Shown piece by piece: positions 54,569 to 62,892 of a DNA stretch of 64,000 nucleotides. Origin of the DNA: Paenibacillus xylanilyticus (lineage in GTDB: Bacteria; Bacillota; Bacilli; Paenibacillales; Paenibacillaceae); contig NZ_CP044310.1 in the NCBI RefSeq assembly GCF_009664365.1, positions 4,653,001 to 4,717,000 on the forward strand. Reading direction: 5' to 3'. Both the position numbers and the translations under genes were made by a program. Position 1 is the first letter of the stretch, and each line of letters opens with the position of its first letter. Below the pieces are notes generated by a model. That model was not told where the DNA came from, made no database searches, and saw nothing but the letters and a program-made list of their open reading frames with translations.

Positions 54569-56407
54569 TTATTTTTTATCTTCATCCACGACTTCGTAAT
54601 CAGCGTCTACGACGTTGTCACGTTTAGCGGAACCTTGTTGCTCTTCAGCACCTTGAGCTGCTTGCTCTTGTGCCTGTGCTTGCTCATACAGTTTAACGGA
54701 CAGCTGTTGAACGATCTCTGTCAGTTCTTCTGTAGCTGCTTTGATATCTTCCAGGTTGTCGGAAGCCAGCACGCCTTGCAGTTTTTCTTTTGCAGCATTG
54801 GCTTTCTCAACTTCGCCAGCATCTGCTTTTTCGCCAAGATCTTTGATCGTTTTGTCCACAGAGTAGATCAGTTGATCTGCGCTGTTTTTCGCTTCAACGA
54901 GTTCTTTGCGTTTTTTGTCTTCTTCAGCGTGCAGCTCAGCATCTTTCATCATTTGTTCAACTTCAGCATCGCTCAGACCGCTGGAAGAAGTGATGGTGAT
55001 TTTTTGCGTTTTGTTCGTACCTTTGTCAGTTGCAGATACGTTAACGATACCGTTGGCATCAATATCGAAGCTAACTTCGATTTGCGGAACACCACGTGGA
55101 GCCGGTGGAATATCTCCCAGCATGAAGCGTCCGAGCGTTTTGTTGCCAGCTGCCATTTCGCGTTCCCCTTGCAGGACATGGATCTCAACGCTTGGTTGGT
55201 TGTCTGCATATGTGGAGAACACTTGGGACTTGGATGTAGGGATCGTTGTGTTGCGCTCGATCATTTTGGTAAATACGCCACCTGCAGTTTCGATACCCAG
55301 GGACAGTGGAGTTACGTCGAGCAATACGACGTCTTTTACGTCACCTGTCAGTACGCCCGCTTGTACAGCTGCACCCAAAGCTACAACTTCATCCGGGTTA
55401 ACGCCTTTGTGAGGCTCTTTACCAGTCAGTTTCTTGATCGCTTCCTGTACTGCAGGAATACGTGTGGAACCACCAACCAGAACGATTTTGTCGATATCAT
55501 TAGCAGTCATGCCAGCATCGCTCAATGCACGGCGAGTTGGTTCAAGCGTACGCTCAACCAGACCAGCAGAGATTTCTTCGAATTTCGCACGGCTCAGGTT
55601 CAACTCCAAGTGCTGAGGAACGCCGTCAGCTACAGTGATGAACGGCAGGGAAATCGTTGTAGTCAATACGCCGGAAAGTTCTTTTTTCGCTTTTTCCGCT
55701 GCATCTTTCAAACGTTGAACCGCTGCTTTATCTTTGCTAAGGTCAATGCCTTGGTCTTTTTTGAATTCACTTACGAGATAATCGATGATGACTTGGTCAA
55801 AGTCATCGCCACCCAGTTGGTTGTCACCACTAGTCGCTTTAACTTCGAAGAAGCCGTCACCCAGTTCAAGGATGGATACGTCGAATGTACCGCCACCCAA
55901 GTCATATACGAGAATCGTTTGGTCTTCGGATTTCTCCATACCGTATGCCAAAGCCGCTGCAGTTGGCTCGTTGACGATACGCAGAACTTCCAAACCTGCG
56001 ATTTTACCTGCATCTTTGGTTGCTTGACGTTGGCTGTCATTGAAGTAAGCCGGTACCGTGATAACCGCTTGTGTTACCGTTTGGCCAAGGTAAGCTTCAG
56101 CATCGGATTTCAATTTTTGCAGGATGATGGCAGAGATCTCTTGTGGAGAATAATCTTTGCTATCGATGGTTTCTTTGTGGGAAGTACCCATGTGACGTTT
56201 GATCGAGATGATCGTACGATCCGGATTCGTGATCGCTTGGCGTTTAGCTGTTTCACCAACAACGCGCTCTCCATCTTTTTTGAAACCCACTACGGATGGG
56301 GTTGTACGTGCGCCTTCCGGGTTAGGGATAACGACAGCCTCGCCGCCCTCCATTACCGCTACGCAAGAGTTGGTTGTTCCTAAGTCAATACCGATTACTT
56401 TGCTCAT
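54569..56407 (-). CDS. dnaK: Chaperone protein DnaK
   Basis: 612 aa, starting MSKVIGIDLGTTNSCVAVMEGG. The Hsp70 ATPase phosphate motifs (IDLGTTNS, VYDLGGGTFDVSI, VLVGGSTRIPAVQ), the linker VVLLDVTPLSLGIE and the C-terminal EVVDEDKK are present; it lacks the insertion of Gram-negative DnaK, as expected. It folds and disaggregates proteins with DnaJ and GrpE. An opposite-strand long reading exists but is a by-product. Confidence 0.99.
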   Translation of the reverse strand: MSKVIGIDLGTTNSCVAVMEGGEAVVIPNPEGARTTPSVVGFKKDGERVVGETAKRQAITNPDRTIISIKRHMGTSHKETIDSKDYSPQEISAIILQKLKSDAEAYLGQTVTQAVITVPAYFNDSQRQATKDAGKIAGLEVLRIVNEPTAAALAYGMEKSEDQTILVYDLGGGTFDVSILELGDGFFEVKATSGDNQLGGDDFDQVIIDYLVSEFKKDQGIDLSKDKAAVQRLKDAAEKAKKELSGVLTTTISLPFITVADGVPQHLELNLSRAKFEEISAGLVERTLEPTRRALSDAGMTANDIDKIVLVGGSTRIPAVQEAIKKLTGKEPHKGVNPDEVVALGAAVQAGVLTGDVKDVVLLDVTPLSLGIETAGGVFTKMIERNTTIPTSKSQVFSTYADNQPSVEIHVLQGEREMAAGNKTLGRFMLGDIPPAPRGVPQIEVSFDIDANGIVNVSATDKGTNKTQKITITSSSGLSDAEVEQMMKDAELHAEEDKKRKELVEAKNSADQLIYSVDKTIKDLGEKADAGEVEKANAAKEKLQGVLASDNLEDIKAATEELTEIVQQLSVKLYEQAQAQEQAAQGAEEQQGSAKRDNVVDADYEVVDEDKK

Positions 56408-56560
56408 CGGAAAATTTCCTCCCTCAACTATTTAAAATGGATCTGGTTGATCCTTATTTGCAGTTCTTCCTTATCGTGCTCTATGTGTGTAAACCTTTAT
56501 ATTAAACCTCGTCACAGCTTACATACCCATGGAGCGAGGCCCATAATTCTGCAACCAAAA

Positions 56561-57139
56561 TTATGAGCTGACTTTAACCATGGCAGGACGAAGTACTTTA
56601 TCCTTCAGCATATAGCCTTTTTGGACTTCCTCCACAACGGTACCTTCTTCATACTCGTCGGACTCCACTTGCATAATTGCTTGGTGGAATTCAGGATTAA
56701 ACGGCTGTCCAACCGTGTCCATTGCAGTCAGACCTTCATTGTTCAGCACCGTTTCCAGCTGGCGGAAGATCATTTGAATGCCTTTGGAGAAAGATTCGGA
56801 CTCCGTACCCTCCGGTACAGTAGCCATGGCACGTTCGAAGTTATCAATAACCGGCACCAGTTCGGTGACCAACTTCATTGAAGCATACTTCGCCAGTTCC
56901 TCTTTTTCCTTTTGGGTACGGCGACGGAAGTTATCAAAATCAGCTTGAGCACGGACAAAGCGCTGCTGCGTTTCCTCAACCTCTGTCTTCAAACGTGCGA
57001 GCTCATCTTGCCCCTGATCTGCCATCTCCTCAGCTTGCGCTTCTGCAGCCCCTGCTTCGTTAACAGGCTCCTGGCTCTCGGCCGCTGTCGTTTCCTGCTG
57101 TTCCTGTTCTTCTGCTGCGAATGATTGCTCCTCTTTCAA
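56561..57139 (-). CDS. grpE: Nucleotide exchange factor GrpE
   Basis: 192 aa. The TTG at 57139 is chosen because AAGGAGG is 8 nt upstream; the GTG at 57148 lies inside that site. An acidic, Gln/Glu-rich N-terminal tail precedes the long coiled coil and the core VRAQADFDNFRRRTQKEKEE; PFNPEFHQAIM and RPAMVKVS follow. It releases ADP from DnaK. Confidence 0.96.
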   Translation of the reverse strand: MKEEQSFAAEEQEQQETTAAESQEPVNEAGAAEAQAEEMADQGQDELARLKTEVEETQQRFVRAQADFDNFRRRTQKEKEELAKYASMKLVTELVPVIDNFERAMATVPEGTESESFSKGIQMIFRQLETVLNNEGLTAMDTVGQPFNPEFHQAIMQVESDEYEEGTVVEEVQKGYMLKDKVLRPAMVKVSS

Positions 57140-57205
57140 GATGTTCACCTCCTTATACTAATGAATTCGTTCAATCCCGTATCCTTATGGCTTGCGGCAT
57201 AGTTC

Positions 57206-58237
57206 CTATTTGAAGCGATGCGTTAGCATAGCCGTTAAATCACGAGATAATGTATTTAAAATATGAATGACACGTGCATAATCCATCCGTGTGGGTCCCA
57301 GTATCCCGATTGATCCCAGAGCTTCTCCATCCAATGAATAGGATGCTGTAATCAAACTGCAGTTAGCGAAGGCTTCATGATCATTCTCGGTGCCAATACG
57401 CACCTGAATACCTGATCCACCCGGTACAGGCATCATTAATTTCATGAGTGTTGGTGTCTCATCCAGCAGGTCAAGAATATCTTTTACCTTTTCGACATCT
57501 TTAAATTCCGGTTGGGTTAACATATTCGTTGCACCACTGAGGAAAAGACGGTTATCATGTTCGTTGTCAAAAGCACTGTTCAGCACCTGCATAACTTCCT
57601 CGTAGCGTGAAATATGCCGTTCCATCTCTTGCCCCAGCTCGGTATAGAGGCGGGACTTCAGCTTGTAGATTGGCACTCCAACCAGTTTGGCGTTAAGCAA
57701 GTTGACCACTTTCTCCATCTCGGCTACCGAGATCTCCGGAGGAATTTGAACAGTCTTGTTCTCCACTTGACCGGTGTTGGTCACAATAATAGCCACGGCC
57801 GTATTTTCATTTAGCGGAAGCAGTTGAAAGTGGCGCAACGACGTGTGAAACACTTCGGGTCCAAGCAGAATTGAAGTATAATTGGTCATGTGCGACAAGA
57901 TGACTGATGCATGCTGAATCACTTGCTCCATGACGTTTAGTTTTTCGGCAAAGAATGACTTTAGATCATCCAGCTCTTGCGGCTCCACCTGATTCCATGG
58001 AACCAAATGATCGACATAATATCGATAGCCTTTATGCGAAGGGATACGACCTGCCGAGGTATGCGGCTGTTCCAGAAAACCCATATCTTCAAGATCCGCC
58101 ATTTCATTACGGATCGTAGCCGGACTGTATCCAACATCTCCCCTTTTGGAAATGCTTCGGGACCCTACGGGCTCAGCTGAACGGATATAGTCATCCACTA
58201 TAGCGTTCAGAATCATACGTTGACGCTCTGTTAACAT
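57206..58237 (-). CDS. hrcA: Heat-inducible repressor HrcA
   Basis: 343 aa from ATG 58237 (MLTERQRMILNAIVDDYIRS). The winged-helix N-terminus continues PVGSRSISKRGDVGYSPATIRNEMADLEDMG. It binds CIRCE and represses hrcA-grpE-dnaK-dnaJ; GroEL is the usual modulator. First gene of the operon. Confidence 0.97.
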   Translation of the reverse strand: MLTERQRMILNAIVDDYIRSAEPVGSRSISKRGDVGYSPATIRNEMADLEDMGFLEQPHTSAGRIPSHKGYRYYVDHLVPWNQVEPQELDDLKSFFAEKLNVMEQVIQHASVILSHMTNYTSILLGPEVFHTSLRHFQLLPLNENTAVAIIVTNTGQVENKTVQIPPEISVAEMEKVVNLLNAKLVGVPIYKLKSRLYTELGQEMERHISRYEEVMQVLNSAFDNEHDNRLFLSGATNMLTQPEFKDVEKVKDILDLLDETPTLMKLMMPVPGGSGIQVRIGTENDHEAFANCSLITASYSLDGEALGSIGILGPTRMDYARVIHILNTLSRDLTAMLTHRFK

Positions 58238-58277
58238 GGTGAGTATTCCCTCCTTCTGACTGTACTGTCCCATGTCG

Positions 58278-58304
58278 TTAGCACTCCGGTTAGATGAGTG
58301 CTAA
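58278..58304. promoter_or_regulatory. CIRCE operator
   Basis: Exact TTAGCACTC-N9-GAGTGCTAA, the HrcA binding site, 41 bp ahead of hrcA. It places the whole hrcA-dnaJ operon under heat-shock control. Confidence 0.97.
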
Positions 58305-58315
58305 GCGGTAATACA

Positions 58316-58345
58316 AAAATACCAAACTGACGTGAAGATTGTCAA
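58316..58345 (-). promoter_or_regulatory. Sigma-A promoter of the hrcA operon
   Basis: -35 TTGACA (58345-58340) and a weaker -10 TATTTT (58321-58316), 18-bp spacing. Transcription would start at the CIRCE. Confidence 0.6.
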
Positions 58346-58429
58346 GTCAGTTTGATGAGTGCGACCATCTATTTATAGTATAGACTATTCCTGGCCAGTC
58401 ATAACAGTGTCAGTCACTTATTACGATAA

Positions 58430-58486
58430 AAGAAAAGGACCCTGCTCAGACGAAATTTACTTTCTTCCGAAGCATGTGGTCCTTCA
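58430..58486 (-). terminator. Terminator after the acetyltransferase gene
   Basis: AAGGACC/GGTCCTT stem (58484-58478 with 58441-58435) with a GAAG-rich middle, then TTTTCTTTT on the minus strand. Confidence 0.75.
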
Positions 58487-58490
58487 TTAT

Positions 58491-58961
58491 TTATGCAGAT
58501 ACATTCAATTCCTTCAGTACCGCGATCTCATCACAGCAGTCCTGCTTGCTGCAATGAACACAGTCTGTCCACACTTTTTCCGGGAAGATTTCCTTGTTCA
58601 CCACGGCAAAGCCATTTTTGAGGAAAAAGGAAACTTCGTATGTCAGCGCCATGACCTTGGGGATTTGCTGCTTCTCCGCTTCCTCCACCAAACGGTCCAG
58701 CAGCAAGGAACCAATACCCATGCCTTTGTGTCCTTCGGAGATGCCAAGCGATCTGACTTCCACCAGATCATTACCGAGACGGCACAGTGAGCCGCAGCCC
58801 ACCACCTCACCGTTCACTTCGGCTACAACAAAGTGTTCCAGCTGCCGATGCAGTACTTCCCTTGATCGCGGAAGCATGATCCCACGTTCAGCATATCCCT
58901 TAATCATTTCAAACAATGGTTCAACATCTTCCGGCACGGCTTTTCTGCATATCGCCGACAT
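58491..58961 (-). CDS. GNAT acetyltransferase, ArgA-like with Cys cluster
   Basis: 156 aa. Acetyl-CoA loop GHKGMGIGSLLLDRL is near residue 80. The C-terminal DCVHCSKQDCCDEIAVL Cys cluster occurs in the short ArgA-like acetyltransferase group (amino-acid N-acetyltransferase). Substrate may be glutamate, but this is inferred from family resemblance. It is monocistronic, beside hemW. Confidence 0.85.
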   Translation of the reverse strand: MSAICRKAVPEDVEPLFEMIKGYAERGIMLPRSREVLHRQLEHFVVAEVNGEVVGCGSLCRLGNDLVEVRSLGISEGHKGMGIGSLLLDRLVEEAEKQQIPKVMALTYEVSFFLKNGFAVVNKEIFPEKVWTDCVHCSKQDCCDEIAVLKELNVSA

Positions 58962-59078
58962 CCCACTCTCCTCCTATACAAGCTTTCCAGAGGAAAGCTG
59001 ACTTCGTAATTGTTATCCATAACACGCTCTGTAAAATCAATATGAATAAATATACAACAGAGTGTATGGAATTTCAAG

Positions 59079-60263
59079 CTACGAATTCAGCGATATCGAC
59101 CCGATAAACTCGGCAAAAACGTCATTTCCGAACAGAATCCCCTGTTCACTGAGCCGGAAGCCGTCTGACGTCCGTTCAAGCAGTCCTGCATTCAGCATTT
59201 TGCCAAGCGGCTTAGCAAACACGTCTTCCATGGATTCTCCAAACTGTTCATTGAACCGCGAAGCAGATGCACCCTCCAGCATGCGAAGTCCAACCATCAG
59301 ATAATCTTCCATGGCTTCCGCACGGCTGATCTCAAAATGATCCAGGCGAGGCAGTCCAGCGCGGGAAGCTTCGACATAAGGATTTATACCTTTAATATTC
59401 ATATGACGCTCACGGCCCACGTATCCATGTGCACCGGCTCCAAGACCATAATAGTCCTCATTACGCCAGTACGTAATGTTGTGCCGACTCTCGAATCCAG
59501 GTTTGGCAAAGTTACTGATCTCGTATTGGCCATATCCCGCTTCTTTCATTCGCTTCATTAATAGAAGATACATCTGCAGCTCATCATCCTCATGAGGGAG
59601 CGGCAGTTGATTTTTTTGATACAACGTATGGAACAGCGTGTTCTCTTCCACTTTCAAACTGTATATGGAATAGTGAGGCAAATCGAGCTCAAGCGCCTTA
59701 TCAATACTCTCATTCAGCATTTCCACGGTTTGATTTGGCAAGCCAAACATCAGGTCGATGGACAAGTTAGTCAATCCTGCCTTGCGGGCATTCTCTAGAC
59801 TGCGGTATACGTCGTCCGTATTATGAATTCGTCCAATGCCTGTCAGCAGGTCATTTTGAAAAGCCTGTACGCCGAAGCTGACGCGGTTCACTCCGCCTTC
59901 TTTCATCACAGCTAGCTTCTCGGCATCTGTTGTCCCCGGATTGGCTTCCATTGAAAATTCAATATCGTCCGCCCAATTCGGGAAATATGTTTTAACCGAC
60001 CGCAGGAACACGGCCATTTCGTCCGGCTTCAGAGCCGTTGGTGTGCCACCGCCAACAAAAATGGTTTTGATCTCTCCTGGCGGATTGGCTTTGACGGTAT
60101 GTTCCATCTCCCGCTCCAATGCCTCAAGGTACTGCATAACTGGCTGGTCCTTCAGTACATAAGAGTTAAAATCACAATAGAAGCATTTATTTGTACAAAA
60201 GGGAATGTGAAGGTACACCGCTTGGGGTGCACCTGTTTTCCGGCTGTGTGCTGCCAATGTCAT
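59079..60263 (-). CDS. hemW: Radical SAM heme chaperone HemW
   Basis: 394 aa from ATG 60263 (GAGGGGG 7 nt upstream). The radical SAM CTNKCFYCDF follows VYLHIPF, and FVGGGTPTAL and YSIYSLKVEE are typical of HemW (formerly HemN-like). It lacks the further residues of true coproporphyrinogen dehydrogenase, as in HemW. It is placed after lepA as in Bacillus. Confidence 0.94.
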   Translation of the reverse strand: MTLAAHSRKTGAPQAVYLHIPFCTNKCFYCDFNSYVLKDQPVMQYLEALEREMEHTVKANPPGEIKTIFVGGGTPTALKPDEMAVFLRSVKTYFPNWADDIEFSMEANPGTTDAEKLAVMKEGGVNRVSFGVQAFQNDLLTGIGRIHNTDDVYRSLENARKAGLTNLSIDLMFGLPNQTVEMLNESIDKALELDLPHYSIYSLKVEENTLFHTLYQKNQLPLPHEDDELQMYLLLMKRMKEAGYGQYEISNFAKPGFESRHNITYWRNEDYYGLGAGAHGYVGRERHMNIKGINPYVEASRAGLPRLDHFEISRAEAMEDYLMVGLRMLEGASASRFNEQFGESMEDVFAKPLGKMLNAGLLERTSDGFRLSEQGILFGNDVFAEFIGSISLNS

Positions 60264-60337
60264 GGCAAGTCCCCCTCTATTTGAAAAAAGGAAAGCCATC
60301 CGGCTTCCCTTTCAGCTTGGTTTATTTAGTATTCTGC

Positions 60338-60540
60338 AATTTAATTTGAATACACACACTCTGTGTTGCACCTCAAATTAAATTGATTAACGCATTCTCT
60401 GATACGCAATGTATTGTTGTACCCAGAGATTGCGTTTGTTTAATTTAATTTGAATACACACATTCTGTGATGTACCTCAAATTAAATTGTTTAACGCATT
60501 CTCTGATACGCAACGCATTGATGTACCCAGAGATTGCGTT
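60338..60540. repeat. Tandem duplication of a two-hairpin unit (lepA-hemW)
   Basis: Two copies of a ~104-bp unit at 60338-60441 and 60442-60540. Each has AATTTAATTTGA/TCAAATTAAATT and AACGCATTCTCTG/CAGAGATTGCGTT stems. The second copy runs up to the lepA stop. They could act as terminators between lepA and hemW. Confidence 0.85.
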
Positions 60541-62355
60541 TTAGTCATCAATTTTCAGCACCGCCATGAACGCTTCCTGCGGTACCTCAACGTTACCGAC
60601 CTGCTTCATCCGCTTCTTACCTTCCTTCTGCTTCTCCAGCAGTTTCCGTTTCCGCGAGATGTCACCACCGTAACACTTGGCGAGTACGTTTTTACGCATG
60701 GCTTTTACAGTTTCACGTGCAACGACCTTGGTACCTACGGATGCCTGAATCGGTACCTCGAACATTTGCCGTGGAATCAGCTCTCGGAGCTTCTCACAGA
60801 TAATGCGGCCGCGGTTGTATGCACGATCACGGTGAACGATGAAGGAAAGGGCATCGACCTGTTCACCATTAAGCAGGATATCCATCTTCACCAGATTGGA
60901 CTGACGATAACCGGACAGTTCGTAATCAAAGGATGCATATCCTTTTGTACTTGATTTCAACTGATCGAAGAAATCATATACAATTTCGGACAACGGAATC
61001 TCATACGTAATGGTAACCCGAGTTGTATCGAGATATTCCATATTCACGTATTCGCCGCGTTTGTTTTGACAAAGTTCCATAATGGTACCTACATAATCAT
61101 TCGGTACGATAATGGAAGCTTTTACGTAAGGTTCCTCTACATAATCAATTCTTCCCACCTCAGGATAGTTGGATGGGTTGTCGATATGCAGGACTTCACC
61201 ATTCGTCAATGTGACGTGATAGATTACGCTTGGCGCCGTCGTAATCAGCGGAATGTTGAACTCGCGCTCAATCCGCTCCTGAATAACATCCATATGAAGC
61301 AATCCCAGGAATCCGCAGCGGAATCCAAATCCGAGCGCACTTGAAGTCTCCGGTTCGAAGCTGAGGGACGCATCGTTCAACTGCAATTTTTCCAGCGCTT
61401 CGCGCAGATCCACATAATCGGAAGTTTCAATTGGGTAGAGACCGCAATAAACCATGGGATTGATTTTACGATAACCCGGCAAAGGTTCCGGTGTTGGATT
61501 TTTCGCATCGGTTACGGTATCCCCGACTTGGGTGTCACCTACATGACGGATACCTGCAACAACGAAACCAACATCGCCGACGTTCAGCTCGTCCACAATG
61601 GTCATGCGTGGTTTGAACGCACCCACTTCAATAACCTCGAACGATTTTCCTGTTGCCATCATTTTGATTTTGGAACCCGACTTAATTTTACCGTCAATGA
61701 CACGGATATATACAATTACGCCTTTGTACGGGTCATAGTGCGAATCGAAAATCAGCGCTTTCAGCGGTTGGTCAGGATCACCCTGCGGTGCAGGCACGCT
61801 CTGTACCACCTGCTCCAGGATTTCTTTGATCCCGATGCCTGCTTTGGCCGAAGCCAATACTGCGTTGCTTGTGTCCAAGCCAATGACATCTTCCACTTCC
61901 TGCTTCACCCGATCCGGATCTGCACTTGGAAGGTCGATTTTGTTGATGACTGGCAAGATCTCAAGATCATTGTCCAATGCCAGGTACACGTTTGCCAGTG
62001 TCTGCGCTTCAATTCCCTGAGCCGCATCCACAACGAGAAGAGCGCCTTCACATGCAGCAAGGCTGCGAGATACTTCATATGTGAAGTCTACGTGTCCAGG
62101 CGTATCAATCAGATTGAGCAAATATTCTTCACCATCGTCGGCTTTGTAGTTCAGGGCAACTGCCTGCAGCTTGATCGTAATCCCACGTTCGCGTTCAAGC
62201 TCCATTTGGTCCAGTACCTGCTCCTGCATTTCCCGAGTGGTGAGCGCACCTGTGTACTCCAAGATCCGGTCCGCAAGCGTTGATTTGCCGTGATCTATAT
62301 GTGCAATAATTGAAAAGTTACGAATTTTACGTTGTCTTGCCCGAATGTCAGTCAT
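60541..62355 (-). CDS. lepA: Elongation factor 4 (LepA)
   Basis: 604 aa. G1 AHIDHGKSTLADR, G3 DTPGHVDF, G4 NKIDLPSADP; the C-terminal LepA domain has KCYGGDISRKRKLLEKQKEGK. It is a ribosome-binding GTPase that acts in translation initiation or stress-related back-translocation. It is next to hemW and spoIIP as in Bacillus. Confidence 0.98.
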   Translation of the reverse strand: MTDIRARQRKIRNFSIIAHIDHGKSTLADRILEYTGALTTREMQEQVLDQMELERERGITIKLQAVALNYKADDGEEYLLNLIDTPGHVDFTYEVSRSLAACEGALLVVDAAQGIEAQTLANVYLALDNDLEILPVINKIDLPSADPDRVKQEVEDVIGLDTSNAVLASAKAGIGIKEILEQVVQSVPAPQGDPDQPLKALIFDSHYDPYKGVIVYIRVIDGKIKSGSKIKMMATGKSFEVIEVGAFKPRMTIVDELNVGDVGFVVAGIRHVGDTQVGDTVTDAKNPTPEPLPGYRKINPMVYCGLYPIETSDYVDLREALEKLQLNDASLSFEPETSSALGFGFRCGFLGLLHMDVIQERIEREFNIPLITTAPSVIYHVTLTNGEVLHIDNPSNYPEVGRIDYVEEPYVKASIIVPNDYVGTIMELCQNKRGEYVNMEYLDTTRVTITYEIPLSEIVYDFFDQLKSSTKGYASFDYELSGYRQSNLVKMDILLNGEQVDALSFIVHRDRAYNRGRIICEKLRELIPRQMFEVPIQASVGTKVVARETVKAMRKNVLAKCYGGDISRKRKLLEKQKEGKKRMKQVGNVEVPQEAFMAVLKIDD

Positions 62356-62502
62356 TCCTTACCCCCAGAAACAGCCTAGTGTCAATCACTTCATTATAAC
62401 AGTTGATGCAGGGTGCATCAATCCCGCGTTGTCTCAACTTTATAATAATCAACCCGTTTTGTGAATCTCCAGGGATTTATTTTACCTATACCGAGCAGCT
62501 TT

Positions 62503-62856
62503 TTATTCAGCAACCCCGCTAAACAAGGAAACGACCCACTTAATACCATTATGAGACAAATTTTGGAGCAGTCCGGCGGTTTTATCTGCAAGCACATCCA
62601 CAGGGGCTTTGTTCTGTTCTGCCCCAAGCACCTGACTCGGCGTTTGTACAGGAACAATCGGAGTCTCTATTTTTTCCTGTTGCACGGGAACAGCAGGCTC
62701 CGATTCGGCAGCGGGTTCTGGTTCTGTTTGGACTACGGCAGGCACCTCTGGAATGTTACCCACCTGAAAGTTACTTCCTGCCAGCTGCATCCCCAGCAGA
62801 ACCCCTAATAACATGAGTACAATGACCGTTAGCATTTTTTTGCCGAATTTGGACAC
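62503..62856 (-). CDS. Small membrane-anchored hypothetical protein
   Basis: 117 aa from GTG 62856, chosen for GGAGGGG 6 nt upstream. One N-terminal membrane helix (MLTVIVLMLLGVLLGMQLA), then a Pro/Glu/Val-rich extracytoplasmic tail. It looks like the DUF3679/YqxA-like gene between spoIIP and lepA in Bacillus in position and layout, but the sequence match is not clear to me. Confidence 0.65.
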   Translation of the reverse strand: MSKFGKKMLTVIVLMLLGVLLGMQLAGSNFQVGNIPEVPAVVQTEPEPAAESEPAVPVQQEKIETPIVPVQTPSQVLGAEQNKAPVDVLADKTAGLLQNLSHNGIKWVVSLFSGVAE

Positions 62857-62892
62857 ATGCTTCCCCTCCAATCAGGTTACATTTAGAAATAA

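Noticed and set aside
54635..56383. 582-aa plus-strand reading opposite dnaK
   Set aside because: It mirrors the strongly biased codons of dnaK and has no start signal or recognisable domain.
58278..58304. Palindrome as hrcA terminator
   Set aside because: It matches CIRCE exactly and lies upstream of hrcA, so it is an operator.
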